In this document: one piece after another, positions 27,495-36,040 of the stretch
Layout: every line of letters begins with the position of its first letter
How positions within the stretch are numbered: the stretch's first letter is position 1
Assembly (NCBI GenBank): GCA_963836405.1
Contig: CAWIJL010000007.1
Span: 682,001 to 746,000, forward strand
Source of the DNA: CAWIJJ01 sp963836405
Lineage (GTDB): Bacteria; Acidobacteriota; Terriglobia; Bryobacterales; Bryobacteraceae
Reading direction: 5' to 3'
Length of the DNA stretch: 64,000 nucleotides
Position numbers and translations under genes: made by a program
Notes under the pieces: model-generated
The model's input: the letters and a program-made list of their open reading frames with translations, nothing else
Databases searched by the model: none
Told to the model about the DNA's origin: nothing

Positions 27495-28744
27495 GTTCGT
27501 CATTCAGGGCGGCACCGCCCTCCACGGCAGTATCGAAACCAGCGGTTCGAAGAATTCCGCGCTGCCCGCGCTGGCGGCCGCGCTGCTGACCGAAGAGACC
27601 GTAACCCTGCACCGGATCCCGCGCGTGCGCGATATCCGCACCATGCAGCGCCTGCTGGTGGATATCGGCACCCGCACCGACGTCCAGGGTGGAACGGTGA
27701 GGCTGGAAACCCGGAACATCGTCTGCCCGGAGGCTCCCTACGAGCTGGTGAAGACCATGCGTGCCTCCAGCCTGGTGCTGGGCCCGCTGGTGGCGCGCTG
27801 CGGGCGGGCCCGTGTGTCCATGCCCGGCGGCTGCGCCATCGGCGCCCGGCCCATCAACCTCCACATTTTCGGCCTGGAACAGCTTGGCGCCCGCATCGAG
27901 CAGGCGCACGGGTACATCGAGGCGATCGCCCCCGAGGGTCTTCGCGGCGGCACCATCCACTTCGACCGGATTACCGTCACCGGAACCGAGGACCTGATGA
28001 TGGCCGCCACGCTGGCAAGCGGCGAAACCATTCTCCGCAATGCCGCGCGCGAACCCGAAGTCGTGGACCTCGCCGAACTGCTGCTCGCCATGGGCGCGCA
28101 GATCGAAGGCGCCGGCACCTCCACCATCCGGATTCAGGGCGTGGAGCGGCTTCACGGCGCGGAACACACCATCATCCCCGACCGCATCGAAGCCGGCACA
28201 TTCCTGGTGGCCGGAGCCATCACCGGCGGCGACCTTACCGTCTCCCATTGCAATCCCGAACACGTCTCCGCGCTCGTGTCCAAGCTGCAACAATGCGGCG
28301 TGGAGGTGACACAGCCCGAGCCCCGATACTCTTCGCGTGCGCGGCGGCGGACGACTCCGCTCGGTGGACATGACCACCGAAGAGTACCCGGGCTTCGCCA
28401 CCGACCTCCAGGCGCAGTACATGGCCCTGATGACTCAGGGCGACGGGATCGCGATCGTCGTGGAGACCATCTTCGAAAACCGCTTCATGCATGCCCAGGA
28501 GTTGGTCCGCATGGGCGCCAATATCCGGCTCGACGGCAAGCAGGCCATCGTGGCCGGGCCGCGGACGCTCACCGGCGCCGGCGTCATCGCCTCGGACCTG
28601 CGCGCCAGCGCTTCGCTCGTCCTGGCGGGGCTGGTAGCCCAGGGCGAGACCGTCATCGACCGCGTTTACCACATCGACCGGGGCTATGAGAAAATCGAGG
28701 CGAAACTGGCGCGGGCCGGAGCGCATATCCGCCGCGTGGAATAG
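27487..28744 (+). CDS. murA: UDP-N-acetylglucosamine 1-carboxyvinyltransferase, frameshifted
   Basis: First committed step of peptidoglycan synthesis: enolpyruvyl transfer to UDP-GlcNAc. The frame from 27487 reads as a complete MurA N-terminal half, with KNSALPALAAALLT and the catalytic Cys in GGCAIGARPINLH (Cys116). It then shifts at a CCCC run (28321-28324). Removing one C joins EVTQPEPDTLRVRGGGRLRS to DMTTEEYPGFATDLQAQ and the rest of domain 2, ending at 28744, for about 418 residues. MurA is essential, so an assembly or sequencing error is the most likely cause. Overlaps murQ. Confidence 0.9.
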
Positions 28745-28759
28745 GAGCACCACAGCCCG

Positions 28760-29125
28760 ATGGCCCACAACCCCGGTTTTCTGTCCCTGGTGAACGAAGC
28801 CAAATCGCGCATCCGGCAGATCGACGTAGACGAGTACCGCCGCATGCTGGCCGCCGGCGAGTCCCACATACTGGTCGATACCCGCGAAGAAAGCGAGTAT
28901 GCCGCGGGGCATGTCTCAGGCGCCATTCACATGAGCAAAGGGGTTATCGAGCGCGATATCGAGACCAAGGTGCCAGACCAGTCCGCCACTCTCGTGCTCT
29001 ACTGCGGCGGCGGGTACCGTTCGGCCCTGACGGCGGATAACCTCCAGAAAATGGGGTACAGCAACGCCATCTCCCTCGACGGAGGCTGGCGAGCCCTGAA
29101 AAATTCCGGCCTCAAGCTCGAGTAG
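28760..29125 (+). CDS. Single-domain rhodanese-like sulfurtransferase
   Basis: A 121-residue rhodanese with the domain signature DTREESEYAAGHVSGAIHM and the active-site loop CGGGYRS, where Cys is the persulfide-forming residue and the loop has the CxxxYR length typical of small sulfurtransferases. It lacks a signal peptide. It lies 15 bases after murA and is probably in the same transcript, though no functional link to wall synthesis is known. Confidence 0.85.
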   Translation: MAHNPGFLSLVNEAKSRIRQIDVDEYRRMLAAGESHILVDTREESEYAAGHVSGAIHMSKGVIERDIETKVPDQSATLVLYCGGGYRSALTADNLQKMGYSNAISLDGGWRALKNSGLKLE

Positions 29126-29159
29126 GACCGGCCCGCCGGCCGACCCTGAAACGATCGCG

Positions 29160-30588
29160 CTACTTCTGTTCCGGCGGCTTCGGCTCCGTCACACCCAGCT
29201 CGGTCAGGATCTTCGGATCCGTCTCGTCCATGGCCAGCAGGTTGTGGCACGTGCCGCAATCCTGCGTGATCGTCACGCCGCCCTGCGCCTTGTGCGCGTC
29301 GTCATGGCAGCGGAAGCAGCCCGGGAAATCGGTATGTCCGATGTTGATCGGATATCGGCCCCAGGTGACATTCATGGCCGGGAAGATATTGCGGTTCCAG
29401 ATGTCCAGCACGCCCAGCGCCGGAGGCCTTCACCTCGGCCTGCCGTTGCGCCCAGATCTGCGGATATTTCTCCTGGTAATACTTTTCAAAGGCCGCCGGA
29501 ATCCGCTGCGCCGCCTCCTCGCGCGATGCGTACTGCGTCTTCAGAATTTCCAGGCCCTCCTTCTTGGCGAAGGGCAGCGCGGCCGAAACCTGTCCCGCGT
29601 TCATGGCGCGGTCCAGGCCGCGATCGGGAAGTTCGTAGGCATGAGACGGACGGTTGTGGCAGTCCATGCAGTCCATCTCGCGGATGGTCAGCCCGGCGCC
29701 GTCCGGCTTCGCGCCCTCGGCCGCGTAGACCGTCTTCTTGCCGTTCACGTCGTACTCCACCCAGGGGATCGTTTGCCGGGCCTCGTCCGAGTGTCCGTAG
29801 CGGATGCGCACGCCGACGCCGAGGTGGGTGCCGTGAATTCCCACACCGTGGTTGCCGCCGCCGATCTTCAGCAGCAGCACGGTCTTGGTGGCGCTGTTGG
29901 TTTCATCCTCGCGCGAACTTGGTGATCACGCGCACCCGGTCCTCGCCGTACTTCTGCGGCCAGTGGCACGCTTCGCAGGTTTCGCGCGCCGGGCGCAGGT
30001 TGTGCACCGGGGCGGGAATCGGCCGCGGATAGGTGTTGAAGGCGACCGCCAACACCTGTCCGGCGCCGGAAAGCTTGCTCTTCACAAACCATCCCGCGCC
30101 CGGGCCGATGTGGCATTTGACGCATTCCACGCGCGAGTGCGGCGAGTTCTGGTAGGCCGTGTACTCGGGCTGCATCACGGTGTGGCAGGTTTGCCCGCAA
30201 AAGGTCACCGAGTCCATGTAGCTCACCGCGCCGTAGCCGAGCTGGCTCGCGATCGCCAGGTTGATCAGGGTGGCGCCTCCGAAAAAGTACACCAGCTTGC
30301 GCAATTCGTGATTCTGCCAGTTGAGCGGCGGAAAGTTCGGCGGGTACACGGCCGCCCGCCCTTCCCGCTTCCGCTTCACCCACATGCCCAGCGGAATCAT
30401 TACCAGCCCGGAGAAAAAGGGCGCCGGGATCACCAAAAATGCCAGAATCCCCAGGTACGGATTGTCGGTCTCCCCGTGAATCGTGATCGGCAACAGAAAG
30501 ATCCAGAGAATGGTAGCGGTGGTCACCAGCACCACCCCCGCCAGGCTGATCCAGTTGTTGCTACAGGTGGATGACAGGCGACAGCCAT
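29160..30588 (-). CDS. NapC/NirT-like multiheme cytochrome c, frameshifted
   Basis: A membrane-anchored multiheme cytochrome that probably takes electrons from menaquinol. Two N-terminal hydrophobic segments (about residues 5-20 and 28-50) precede heme sites CGQTCH, CVKCH, CEACH, CMDCH, CFRCH and CGTCH. The first is a CX3CH spacing and the other five are CXXCH. The reading frame breaks near 29912 (one extra base in GCGCGAAC) and near 29422 (one extra base in CCGGAGG); both are repaired by single deletions. A third probable slip near 30560 hides the true start, so the 5' end is approximate. It is the last gene of the sigma-54-linked cytochrome operon. Confidence 0.75.
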
Positions 30589-30630
30589 CCGCCTGCCCTG
30601 CGTTCGGAATTTGCGCTCATTTTTGGTTTG

Positions 30631-32319
30631 TCAGTCCCCTGATTTGGCCGCGCTTTGGGCCGGCTCGTGGTGCGCGTGCTCTTCCTTCTTCACGCTGAAT
30701 CCGGTGAGAAACGCCGTGTTCAGCGGGTATACGTCCGGATCGAAGATGACGGAGTAGAAGTGCCACACCACGATCGCCAGGGTGGCGAGTACCGCTTCGT
30801 AGAAGTGGATCGAGGTAGCGACGTCCAGCCACATTTTCGGCAGGAAACGCATCGCCAGATTGTTCGCCCAGAGCAGCCCCCCGCTTGCGATCATCACGAT
30901 GGAACCCCAGATTACGGCCCAGTACTCCGCTTTCTCGATGTAGCTGTGCGCCGAGCGGTACGGCTGCTTGGCGCCCAAACCGAGATTATAGGCGAAGTTG
31001 GACATGGCTTCGCGAGGATCGTTCACATTCGGGAGCATTTCTTTCCAATGCTTGCGAAGCTGGCGGTTCACGAACAGGGAAATCATGTGCACCACGCTGA
31101 TCGCGATGAAGACGCCCGCCGCCACCCGGTGGATCAGGCCGCGAAGGTTCTGGCTCACCAGCAAGGGACGCGCCCACCACTGGTCCGGGTATTTCAACGC
31201 GAAGCCGGTCCAGATCAGGACCAGGAACGAAAGCGCCGTCACCGCGTGCTGCAACCGCTCGAACGGCAGCATACGCAGTTCTTTGTGCACCAGCAGTTCC
31301 GCCGAGCGCGAAACGGGCGACGTGCGCCGGGCCTGGAAGCGCAGGCGCGCCAGTTTGCGCAGCCAGTCGCCCAGATTGTGCAGCAGCATCAGGCCGATGG
31401 TCACCGGGATCACCAGCAGATAGAAGTCGCGCACCCACTTTATCGCCGCCGGCTCCGCCCGCCCCTCCGTAACGTGCACCTGGCTGATGGCGAACCGTTC
31501 CCCCGCGCCCGGGTGGCACTGGCCGCACGTGTTGGGCAGGTTCTTGGCGTTGATCATCGACTTCGGATCGGAGGAAGGCAGAATGTTGTGAACGCCGTGG
31601 CAACTGGCGCAGTTGGCGACGCTCTGCGAACCCGCCTTCGCCGCCAGGCCGTGGTAGGACGAGTCGAAGCTCACCAGCCGGTCGTTCGGCAGGCCGAACT
31701 TGCTCGTCAGCCGCACGTTGCCGTGGCAGCTTCCGCAGGTGTCGCGGATGTGCGTCGCGTTCACCGGCGAGGCTTCGTTGGTGTGCTTGATAATCTTGTG
31801 CTCTCCGTGGCAATCCGTGCACAGCGGAGCCTGCGTGATGCCCTGCGCCAGGGCTTGGCCGTGAACGCTGGCGCTATACTGCTCCACCACGTCGGTGTGG
31901 CACATGCCGCAGGTCTCGGGAACCGAGGTGCGGAACGCCTGCGACTTCGGCGGCAGCAGTTCGTGGGCGCTGCCGTGGCACAACCCGCAATCCGGGGCGC
32001 CTTCGTTTCCGCTCTTGCGCGCCAGTCCGTGTACGCCGCTGGCGTAGTCTCCCGCCTGGCTCTCATGACAGGTACTGCAAACCGGCTTCGGAACATTCGC
32101 CGGATGGGGGTATTTCTCGTGCGAGTCGTGACAGGTTTCGCAGGGCAGCCCCGTGTGTGCGCTCTTCTCGAGTTTCTGCCCCTGGTCGTGGCAGGAACTG
32201 CACTCCGCGGGTGGCGCGGCATCCGCCGCTTGCAGATGCTCACCCGCTGCCCCGAGAAACAGACCGATCAGGACAGAACCGAGCTGTAGTCCGAGCGATT
32301 GGAAAGCCCGGTTCAGCAT
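30631..32319 (-). CDS. Nine-heme cytochrome c fused to a b-type membrane domain
   Basis: A 562-residue electron-transfer protein. A signal peptide is followed by nine CXXCH sites (CSSCH, CETCH, CSTCH, CGLCH, CGMCH, CTDCH, CGSCH, CASCH, CGQCH) in residues about 39-275. A membrane part with at least four helices follows (LLVIPVTIGLMLLHNLGDWL, LQHAVTALSFLVLIWTGFAL, LIHRVAAGVFIAISVVHMIS and IHFYEAVLATLAIVVWHF), whose His residues fit a cytochrome b561-like diheme fold. The fusion can pass electrons between quinol and periplasmic acceptors in one chain. It ends 42 bases upstream of the NapC-like gene. Confidence 0.82.
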   Translation of the reverse strand: MLNRAFQSLGLQLGSVLIGLFLGAAGEHLQAADAAPPAECSSCHDQGQKLEKSAHTGLPCETCHDSHEKYPHPANVPKPVCSTCHESQAGDYASGVHGLARKSGNEGAPDCGLCHGSAHELLPPKSQAFRTSVPETCGMCHTDVVEQYSASVHGQALAQGITQAPLCTDCHGEHKIIKHTNEASPVNATHIRDTCGSCHGNVRLTSKFGLPNDRLVSFDSSYHGLAAKAGSQSVANCASCHGVHNILPSSDPKSMINAKNLPNTCGQCHPGAGERFAISQVHVTEGRAEPAAIKWVRDFYLLVIPVTIGLMLLHNLGDWLRKLARLRFQARRTSPVSRSAELLVHKELRMLPFERLQHAVTALSFLVLIWTGFALKYPDQWWARPLLVSQNLRGLIHRVAAGVFIAISVVHMISLFVNRQLRKHWKEMLPNVNDPREAMSNFAYNLGLGAKQPYRSAHSYIEKAEYWAVIWGSIVMIASGGLLWANNLAMRFLPKMWLDVATSIHFYEAVLATLAIVVWHFYSVIFDPDVYPLNTAFLTGFSVKKEEHAHHEPAQSAAKSGD

Positions 32320-32322
32320 ATC

Positions 32323-32610
32323 TTAAGCTCCTGTTTGCGTCGTTGTCGCCGTGATTGCGAAACTCTGATAAACAAAGGCTGCCGCGAGCAGCAGACCTAG
32401 TACGACGGTTGCCACCGTCATCGTTTTGCCCCACTTATCGATAACCTCGAGTTTGTGGGCGATCGCCACCTGCTGGGGAACTACATCGCCCCCCATAACA
32501 TGAAGGGAGTCATCCTCATGGCTGGCCACCGACTTCCGCCAGACGATCAGCGCGAGAACGGAAGCCGCAAGGATACCCCAAAGGACATAAAACGGTCGCA
32601 AGTCAATCAT
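32323..32610 (-). CDS. Small two-helix membrane protein of the cytochrome operon
   Basis: A 95-residue protein with transmembrane segments near residues 8-25 (YVLWGILAASVLALIVW) and 67-88. A strong AGGAGGTG Shine-Dalgarno sequence lies 5 bases before the ATG. It ends 3 bases from the nine-heme gene and is clearly co-transcribed, so it may be an assembly factor or an accessory subunit of that complex. No family recognised. Confidence 0.7.
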   Translation of the reverse strand: MIDLRPFYVLWGILAASVLALIVWRKSVASHEDDSLHVMGGDVVPQQVAIAHKLEVIDKWGKTMTVATVVLGLLLAAAFVYQSFAITATTTQTGA

Positions 32611-32812
32611 GATTCACCTCCTGTAGAGATTTGTCGAAACAAAGCCAATTCTCTCGGCCGATATCGCGCCGCGCCCAGAAGCGCAGTGCGGTGAGCCGGT
32701 GCGCCGGCAAAACGAGGCCTGCCGATTTCCAGACCTCTTTATGCCTTATTTCCACGCCTTGCATCATCGCACTTTCCTGCTCGACTGAGAAGTAGTGCAC
32801 GTCGCGGTCCAC
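32603..32812 (-). CDS. Possible small protein upstream of the membrane protein gene
   Basis: A 69-residue open frame from a GTG. It overlaps the next start by 8 bases, and it may equally begin at an internal ATG (MMQGVEIRHKEVW). It fills what would otherwise be a 219-base gap inside the operon. There is no recognised domain and no clear Shine-Dalgarno sequence, so it could be non-coding leader. Confidence 0.3.
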   Translation of the reverse strand: MDRDVHYFSVEQESAMMQGVEIRHKEVWKSAGLVLPAHRLTALRFWARRDIGRENWLCFDKSLQEVNHD

Positions 32813-32829
32813 GACCGCATCGTTCTAAC

Positions 32830-33243
32830 CTATTGGATTTTGCAACGTTTGGGACCTGAAGCTCGACTATGTGGGGGTAATGGCCCAGCGATTGAACGCT
32901 CGCTGGGGGAAAATCCGCTCGAAATACGCAGCGCGGCGGACATGATGGCAAGCAGAACCGTGCTCACGGGATCTTCCATGGAAACCACCGAAACAATGCC
33001 CGCGTCCCATGCCTGCGCCAGTTGTTGAGGGTCCTTGCGGGTGACCAGGACCACCCGCTCGGGATTGAACAAGGGAGGGAGAAGACGGGCAAACGAGGCT
33101 TCGTCCAGAACCACCACACAGGCTTGCGAAAGGTCCGGAACAGCCACCGTTTCGACGTGCCAGGCGCAGTTCCGCGTAAGCGCTTCCCGCACCGTGGCCG
33201 CGTAGGCGGCGTCAACAAAAGCAAGTTGGACCGTTTGCATCAT
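32830..33243 (-). CDS. Receiver-like hypothetical protein of the cytochrome operon
   Basis: A 137-residue protein whose first 110 residues alternate strands and helices in the manner of a response-regulator receiver (VQLAFVDAAYAATVREAL, CVVVLDEASFARLLPPL, RVVLVTRKD, AQAWDAGIVSVVSMEDP). VVVLDEA puts an Asp at the phosphoacceptor place, and TRKD is near the usual Thr-Lys positions, but the fit is weak. The C-terminus is Pro- and Ser-rich. It lies 41 bases after the small cytochrome gene and is probably in the same transcript. Confidence 0.5.
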   Translation of the reverse strand: MMQTVQLAFVDAAYAATVREALTRNCAWHVETVAVPDLSQACVVVLDEASFARLLPPLFNPERVVLVTRKDPQQLAQAWDAGIVSVVSMEDPVSTVLLAIMSAALRISSGFSPSERSIAGPLPPHSRASGPKRCKIQ

Positions 33244-33284
33244 GTACTGCTCCGCGTGTTTCTACCCGCCCTTCGAAAACTTAC

Positions 33285-33515
33285 TTACTTCCCGGTATAG
33301 CCGTCCAGGGTCTTGTGCTCTTTGTAGTATTTCCCGGCGTCGGTGAGGTTTTCGGCCATGACGTCTTTCTTGGCCGGTACATTCGTCTTATGGCAGAACG
33401 TGCAGGCTTTCTTGGTGGCCTTCGTGTACTCCGCTTTGCCGAACGAAGCCGTCGAACAGACCAGAAACCCGCCCATCAAAATAGCGGCGGGCAGAATAAT
33501 TTTAAGGTTGGACAT
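33285..33515 (-). CDS. Small exported c-type cytochrome-like protein
   Basis: A 76-residue precursor from an ATG at 33515, with GGAGG 6-8 bases upstream. A signal peptide (about residues 3-25, ending TASFG) precedes one heme motif, CTFCH, flanked by Lys residues (TKATKKACTFCHKTNVPAKK). The C-terminus KYYKEHKTLDGY is typical of tiny periplasmic monoheme carriers. It is the first gene after the sigma-54-type promoter and probably shuttles electrons for the nine-heme complex encoded downstream. Confidence 0.75.
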   Translation of the reverse strand: MSNLKIILPAAILMGGFLVCSTASFGKAEYTKATKKACTFCHKTNVPAKKDVMAENLTDAGKYYKEHKTLDGYTGK

Positions 33516-33538
33516 AGGATGCCTCCGTGCTACCGGCT

Positions 33539-33554
33539 TGCAATTGCATCGCCA
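33539..33554 (-). promoter_or_regulatory. Candidate sigma-54 promoter of the multiheme operon
   Basis: On the minus strand the sequence TGGCGATGCAATTGCA has GG and GC elements 12 bases apart, the exact -24/-12 spacing of sigma-54 promoters (TGGCAC, N5, TTGCA). Transcription would start near 33528, about 13 bases before the cytochrome ATG at 33515, leaving room for its GGAGG. The gene for a sigma-54 activator is divergent, 140 bases away. Confidence 0.6.
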
Positions 33555-33660
33555 AGGGCTATCTTCAAGCGCGCCATTCATTTGGCGTGGCGCTATTTCC
33601 GCCTGATTGGGGGAGTTGCCCCCCGCCGGCGCGGTGCTGGGCCAATTGACGCAGATCGGC

Positions 33661-33669
33661 TGCTATAAT
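33661..33669 (+). promoter_or_regulatory. Extended -10 promoter of the sigma-54 activator gene
   Basis: TGCTATAAT is a perfect extended -10 element (TGnTATAAT). A start near 33676 would exclude the TTG at 33675 as initiation codon and supports the ATG at 33696 with a 20-base leader. Confidence 0.55.
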
Positions 33670-33695
33670 CTTGCTTGAGCACCACATTTCAGCGC

Positions 33696-35039
33696 ATGTC
33701 GAAACTCACACCAGGCTGGCAGAAGACCGCTGTTCTAGAGTCTGTCTTCGACCAGCTTTCGGATTCCCTGGTCCTTTACGACCCCGATTTTCGGATTACC
33801 GGCGTCAACCGCGCCGCGGAAAAGCTCTTCGGCATGGCCGCCGACGAGATGCTAGGCAAGCATTGCCAGGAAATCTTCAAGTGCTCGCTCTGCGAGCCCG
33901 GATGCGGAGTGCTGGTGGGGCTGAATCAAACGCCCTCGGCGCCGAACTGCACCGTCCGGCTGAATACCGGCAACGGCCTCGAGCGACTGGTGGTCATGCG
34001 GACCAACCAGATGTTCGACGACGACGGCACGCTGACGGGCGTGGTGGCCACCATCAAGGACATCACGGAGGAAGCCGCCCCGCAGAAGCGCGAGGTCATC
34101 GGGGAGTCCGCCTGCATGCGCGAGGTGATGAACTTCGTGCGCCGCGTGGCAGCCAGCGAAGCCACCACCATCCTGCTCGAAGGGGAGAACGGCACCGGTA
34201 AGGACCTCGTCGCGAAAACCCTGCACTATCAGAGCCTGCGTCAGGCCGAGCCCTTCATCGCGATCAACTGCGCCGCCATTCCCGATACGCTCCTTGAAAG
34301 CGAGTTGTTCGGCTACGAAAAGGGCGCCTTCACCGACGCGCGCGCGCAGAAACGCGGCATTTTCGAGCTGGCCGACAAGGGAACCCTGTTCCTGGACGAA
34401 ATCGGCGAAATCCCCCTGATGCTTCAGGCCAAACTGCTGCGGGTGCTGGAAGACCAGAGCTTCCGCCGCCTCGGCGGCCTCAAGGACATCAACCTGGACC
34501 TGCGCGTGGTAGCGGCCACCAACAAGAACCTGCGCGAAGCGGTGAAGGAAGGCGCGTTTCGCCAGGACCTGTACTTCCGCCTCAATGTCATCCAGATCCT
34601 GATTCCGCCCCTGCGCGAACGCACCGAGGACATCGTCCCGCTGACCCAGTTTTTCATCGAGCACTACAATCGCAAGTTCAAACGCAACATCGAAGGCGTT
34701 ACCGAAGCCTCCGCCAAACTGCTGCTCACCCACGATTGGCCGGGGAACGTCCGCGAGTTGCGAAACGCCATCGAGCGCGCCATGATTCTGGAAGAGTCCG
34801 CGCTCATCACGCCCCCGTCCTTGCCTATCGCCATCACCCGGCCCGAACCGGGGTCCGGCGCGGCCGTGCCCGCCAGCGTGGACATACCGAGCGACGGTCT
34901 TTCGCTCGAGGACAACGAGCGCACGCTGCTGGCGCGGGCCCTCGAAAAGACCAGCGGAAACCAGACGCAGGCCGCCCGCCTGCTGCGCATCACGCGCGAC
35001 ACCCTGCGTTACAAAATGAAAAAGTTCAATCTGCGCTGA
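33696..35039 (+). CDS. Sigma-54-dependent transcriptional activator with PAS domain
   Basis: An enhancer-binding protein of about 447 residues. It has an N-terminal PAS domain with a Cys-rich loop (CQEIFKCSLCEPGC), then a sigma-54 AAA+ domain with Walker A GENGTGKD, the sigma-54 contact loop GAFTDA, Walker B GTLFLDEIGE and an arginine finger region ending GNVRELRN. The C-terminal Fis-type helix-turn-helix reads GNQTQAARLLRITRDTLRYK. There is no receiver domain, so the signal is probably redox or ligand sensing by the PAS loop. It is divergent from the cytochrome operon, which is the natural target. Confidence 0.92.
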   Translation: MSKLTPGWQKTAVLESVFDQLSDSLVLYDPDFRITGVNRAAEKLFGMAADEMLGKHCQEIFKCSLCEPGCGVLVGLNQTPSAPNCTVRLNTGNGLERLVVMRTNQMFDDDGTLTGVVATIKDITEEAAPQKREVIGESACMREVMNFVRRVAASEATTILLEGENGTGKDLVAKTLHYQSLRQAEPFIAINCAAIPDTLLESELFGYEKGAFTDARAQKRGIFELADKGTLFLDEIGEIPLMLQAKLLRVLEDQSFRRLGGLKDINLDLRVVAATNKNLREAVKEGAFRQDLYFRLNVIQILIPPLRERTEDIVPLTQFFIEHYNRKFKRNIEGVTEASAKLLLTHDWPGNVRELRNAIERAMILEESALITPPSLPIAITRPEPGSGAAVPASVDIPSDGLSLEDNERTLLARALEKTSGNQTQAARLLRITRDTLRYKMKKFNLR

Positions 35040-35051
35040 CGCCCGGGCCGG

Positions 35052-36035
35052 TCAGTTCCCGGCGACCGCGGGCACGAACACGGTGCGCGGTTCGGCCGCG
35101 GCCGCGTCCAGCAGCCACAGCGGTCCCGTGCCCGCTTCGTTCAAGCGGTACACTCTGCCCATGCGGTAAAGTCCGGTCGGAACGCACTCGCACGGAACGG
35201 TTTTGCGATCTCCCGACGCCACGTCGAACGAGAGGACGCCCCGTTCGTCGTTGGTCAGCATCAGGCCCGCGCCGTCCGCCGTAAATTCCAGGCCCGATGC
35301 CGCCGCCACCGTCTCTTTCGGCGCCAGAATACGGCGCACGGGCGCTCCCGCCGCGTTGCGGAACAGCAGCAGCCCGGATTGGGGATCCGCCACCGCCGCG
35401 TCGCGACCGCCGGGCGCAAACGCAACCAGGCTGCCGTTGGCCGCTTCCGTCAGGTTGCGGTCCTCGCCGCCCGAACCGAGCAGGCGCACCGACGACGCAC
35501 CCGCGAAAAGCACGTATTCGCCGTCGTCGCTCACCGCCAGCGACAGACGCCGCAGCTGCGGCCGGCTGCTCGTGACGCCGGCCACGCTCCGGCCCGGCTG
35601 CGCACCCAGGCTGATCGTGCTGCGCACTTTGGGCGAGTCCGGCAAGCCGGTCACCACCTGCATGGTCCGATTCGAAAACAGCGCCGCCGCGCTTCCGCCC
35701 GGGCTGAAAACGGCAGCTTGCGCGGGATCGAGGCCGCTGGCCGCCACCTCCGACACAGCGCCGTCCGCGATCCGCAGAAAGTGCACCGCCCCGTCGCTCC
35801 CGATGGCAATGGCCGAATCGAGCAACGGCGAAACCGTCACCGAGCGCGTCTCGTACGCGAGCGGAATCCGGTCACCCAGAATCGAGGCCCCGGGCACGCC
35901 CAGCACTGCACGGAACGCCTTGGACGCGCCATCGAAAACATAACCGGTCACGGGCCCGGAAAGCCGGCCCTGCTGCGCCGTAGCCGCCGCCGCGGCGGCG
36001 CAAAGGAAAGTCAGAATTCTAGTCGCCTGTCGCAT
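35052..36035 (-). CDS. Secreted beta-propeller-like protein of unknown function
   Basis: A 327-residue exported protein (signal MRQATRILTFLCAAAAAATA). It is made of repeated short beta motifs such as DGAVHFLRIADGAV, DGEYVLFAGASSV and GAGLMLTNDERGVLSFD, similar to WD40 or Ig-like propeller blades. No catalytic residues are seen. The next gene in the same orientation starts 6 bases away and also encodes a secreted protein, so the two probably form a pair. Convergent with the activator gene. Confidence 0.6.
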   Translation of the reverse strand: MRQATRILTFLCAAAAAATAQQGRLSGPVTGYVFDGASKAFRAVLGVPGASILGDRIPLAYETRSVTVSPLLDSAIAIGSDGAVHFLRIADGAVSEVAASGLDPAQAAVFSPGGSAAALFSNRTMQVVTGLPDSPKVRSTISLGAQPGRSVAGVTSSRPQLRRLSLAVSDDGEYVLFAGASSVRLLGSGGEDRNLTEAANGSLVAFAPGGRDAAVADPQSGLLLFRNAAGAPVRRILAPKETVAAASGLEFTADGAGLMLTNDERGVLSFDVASGDRKTVPCECVPTGLYRMGRVYRLNEAGTGPLWLLDAAAAEPRTVFVPAVAGN

Positions 36036-36040
36036 GATAT

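Noticed and set aside
30655..32289. Plus-strand frame of 544 codons opposite the nine-heme cytochrome
   Set aside because: Translation has no motifs; nine CXXCH sites on the minus strand establish the coding strand.
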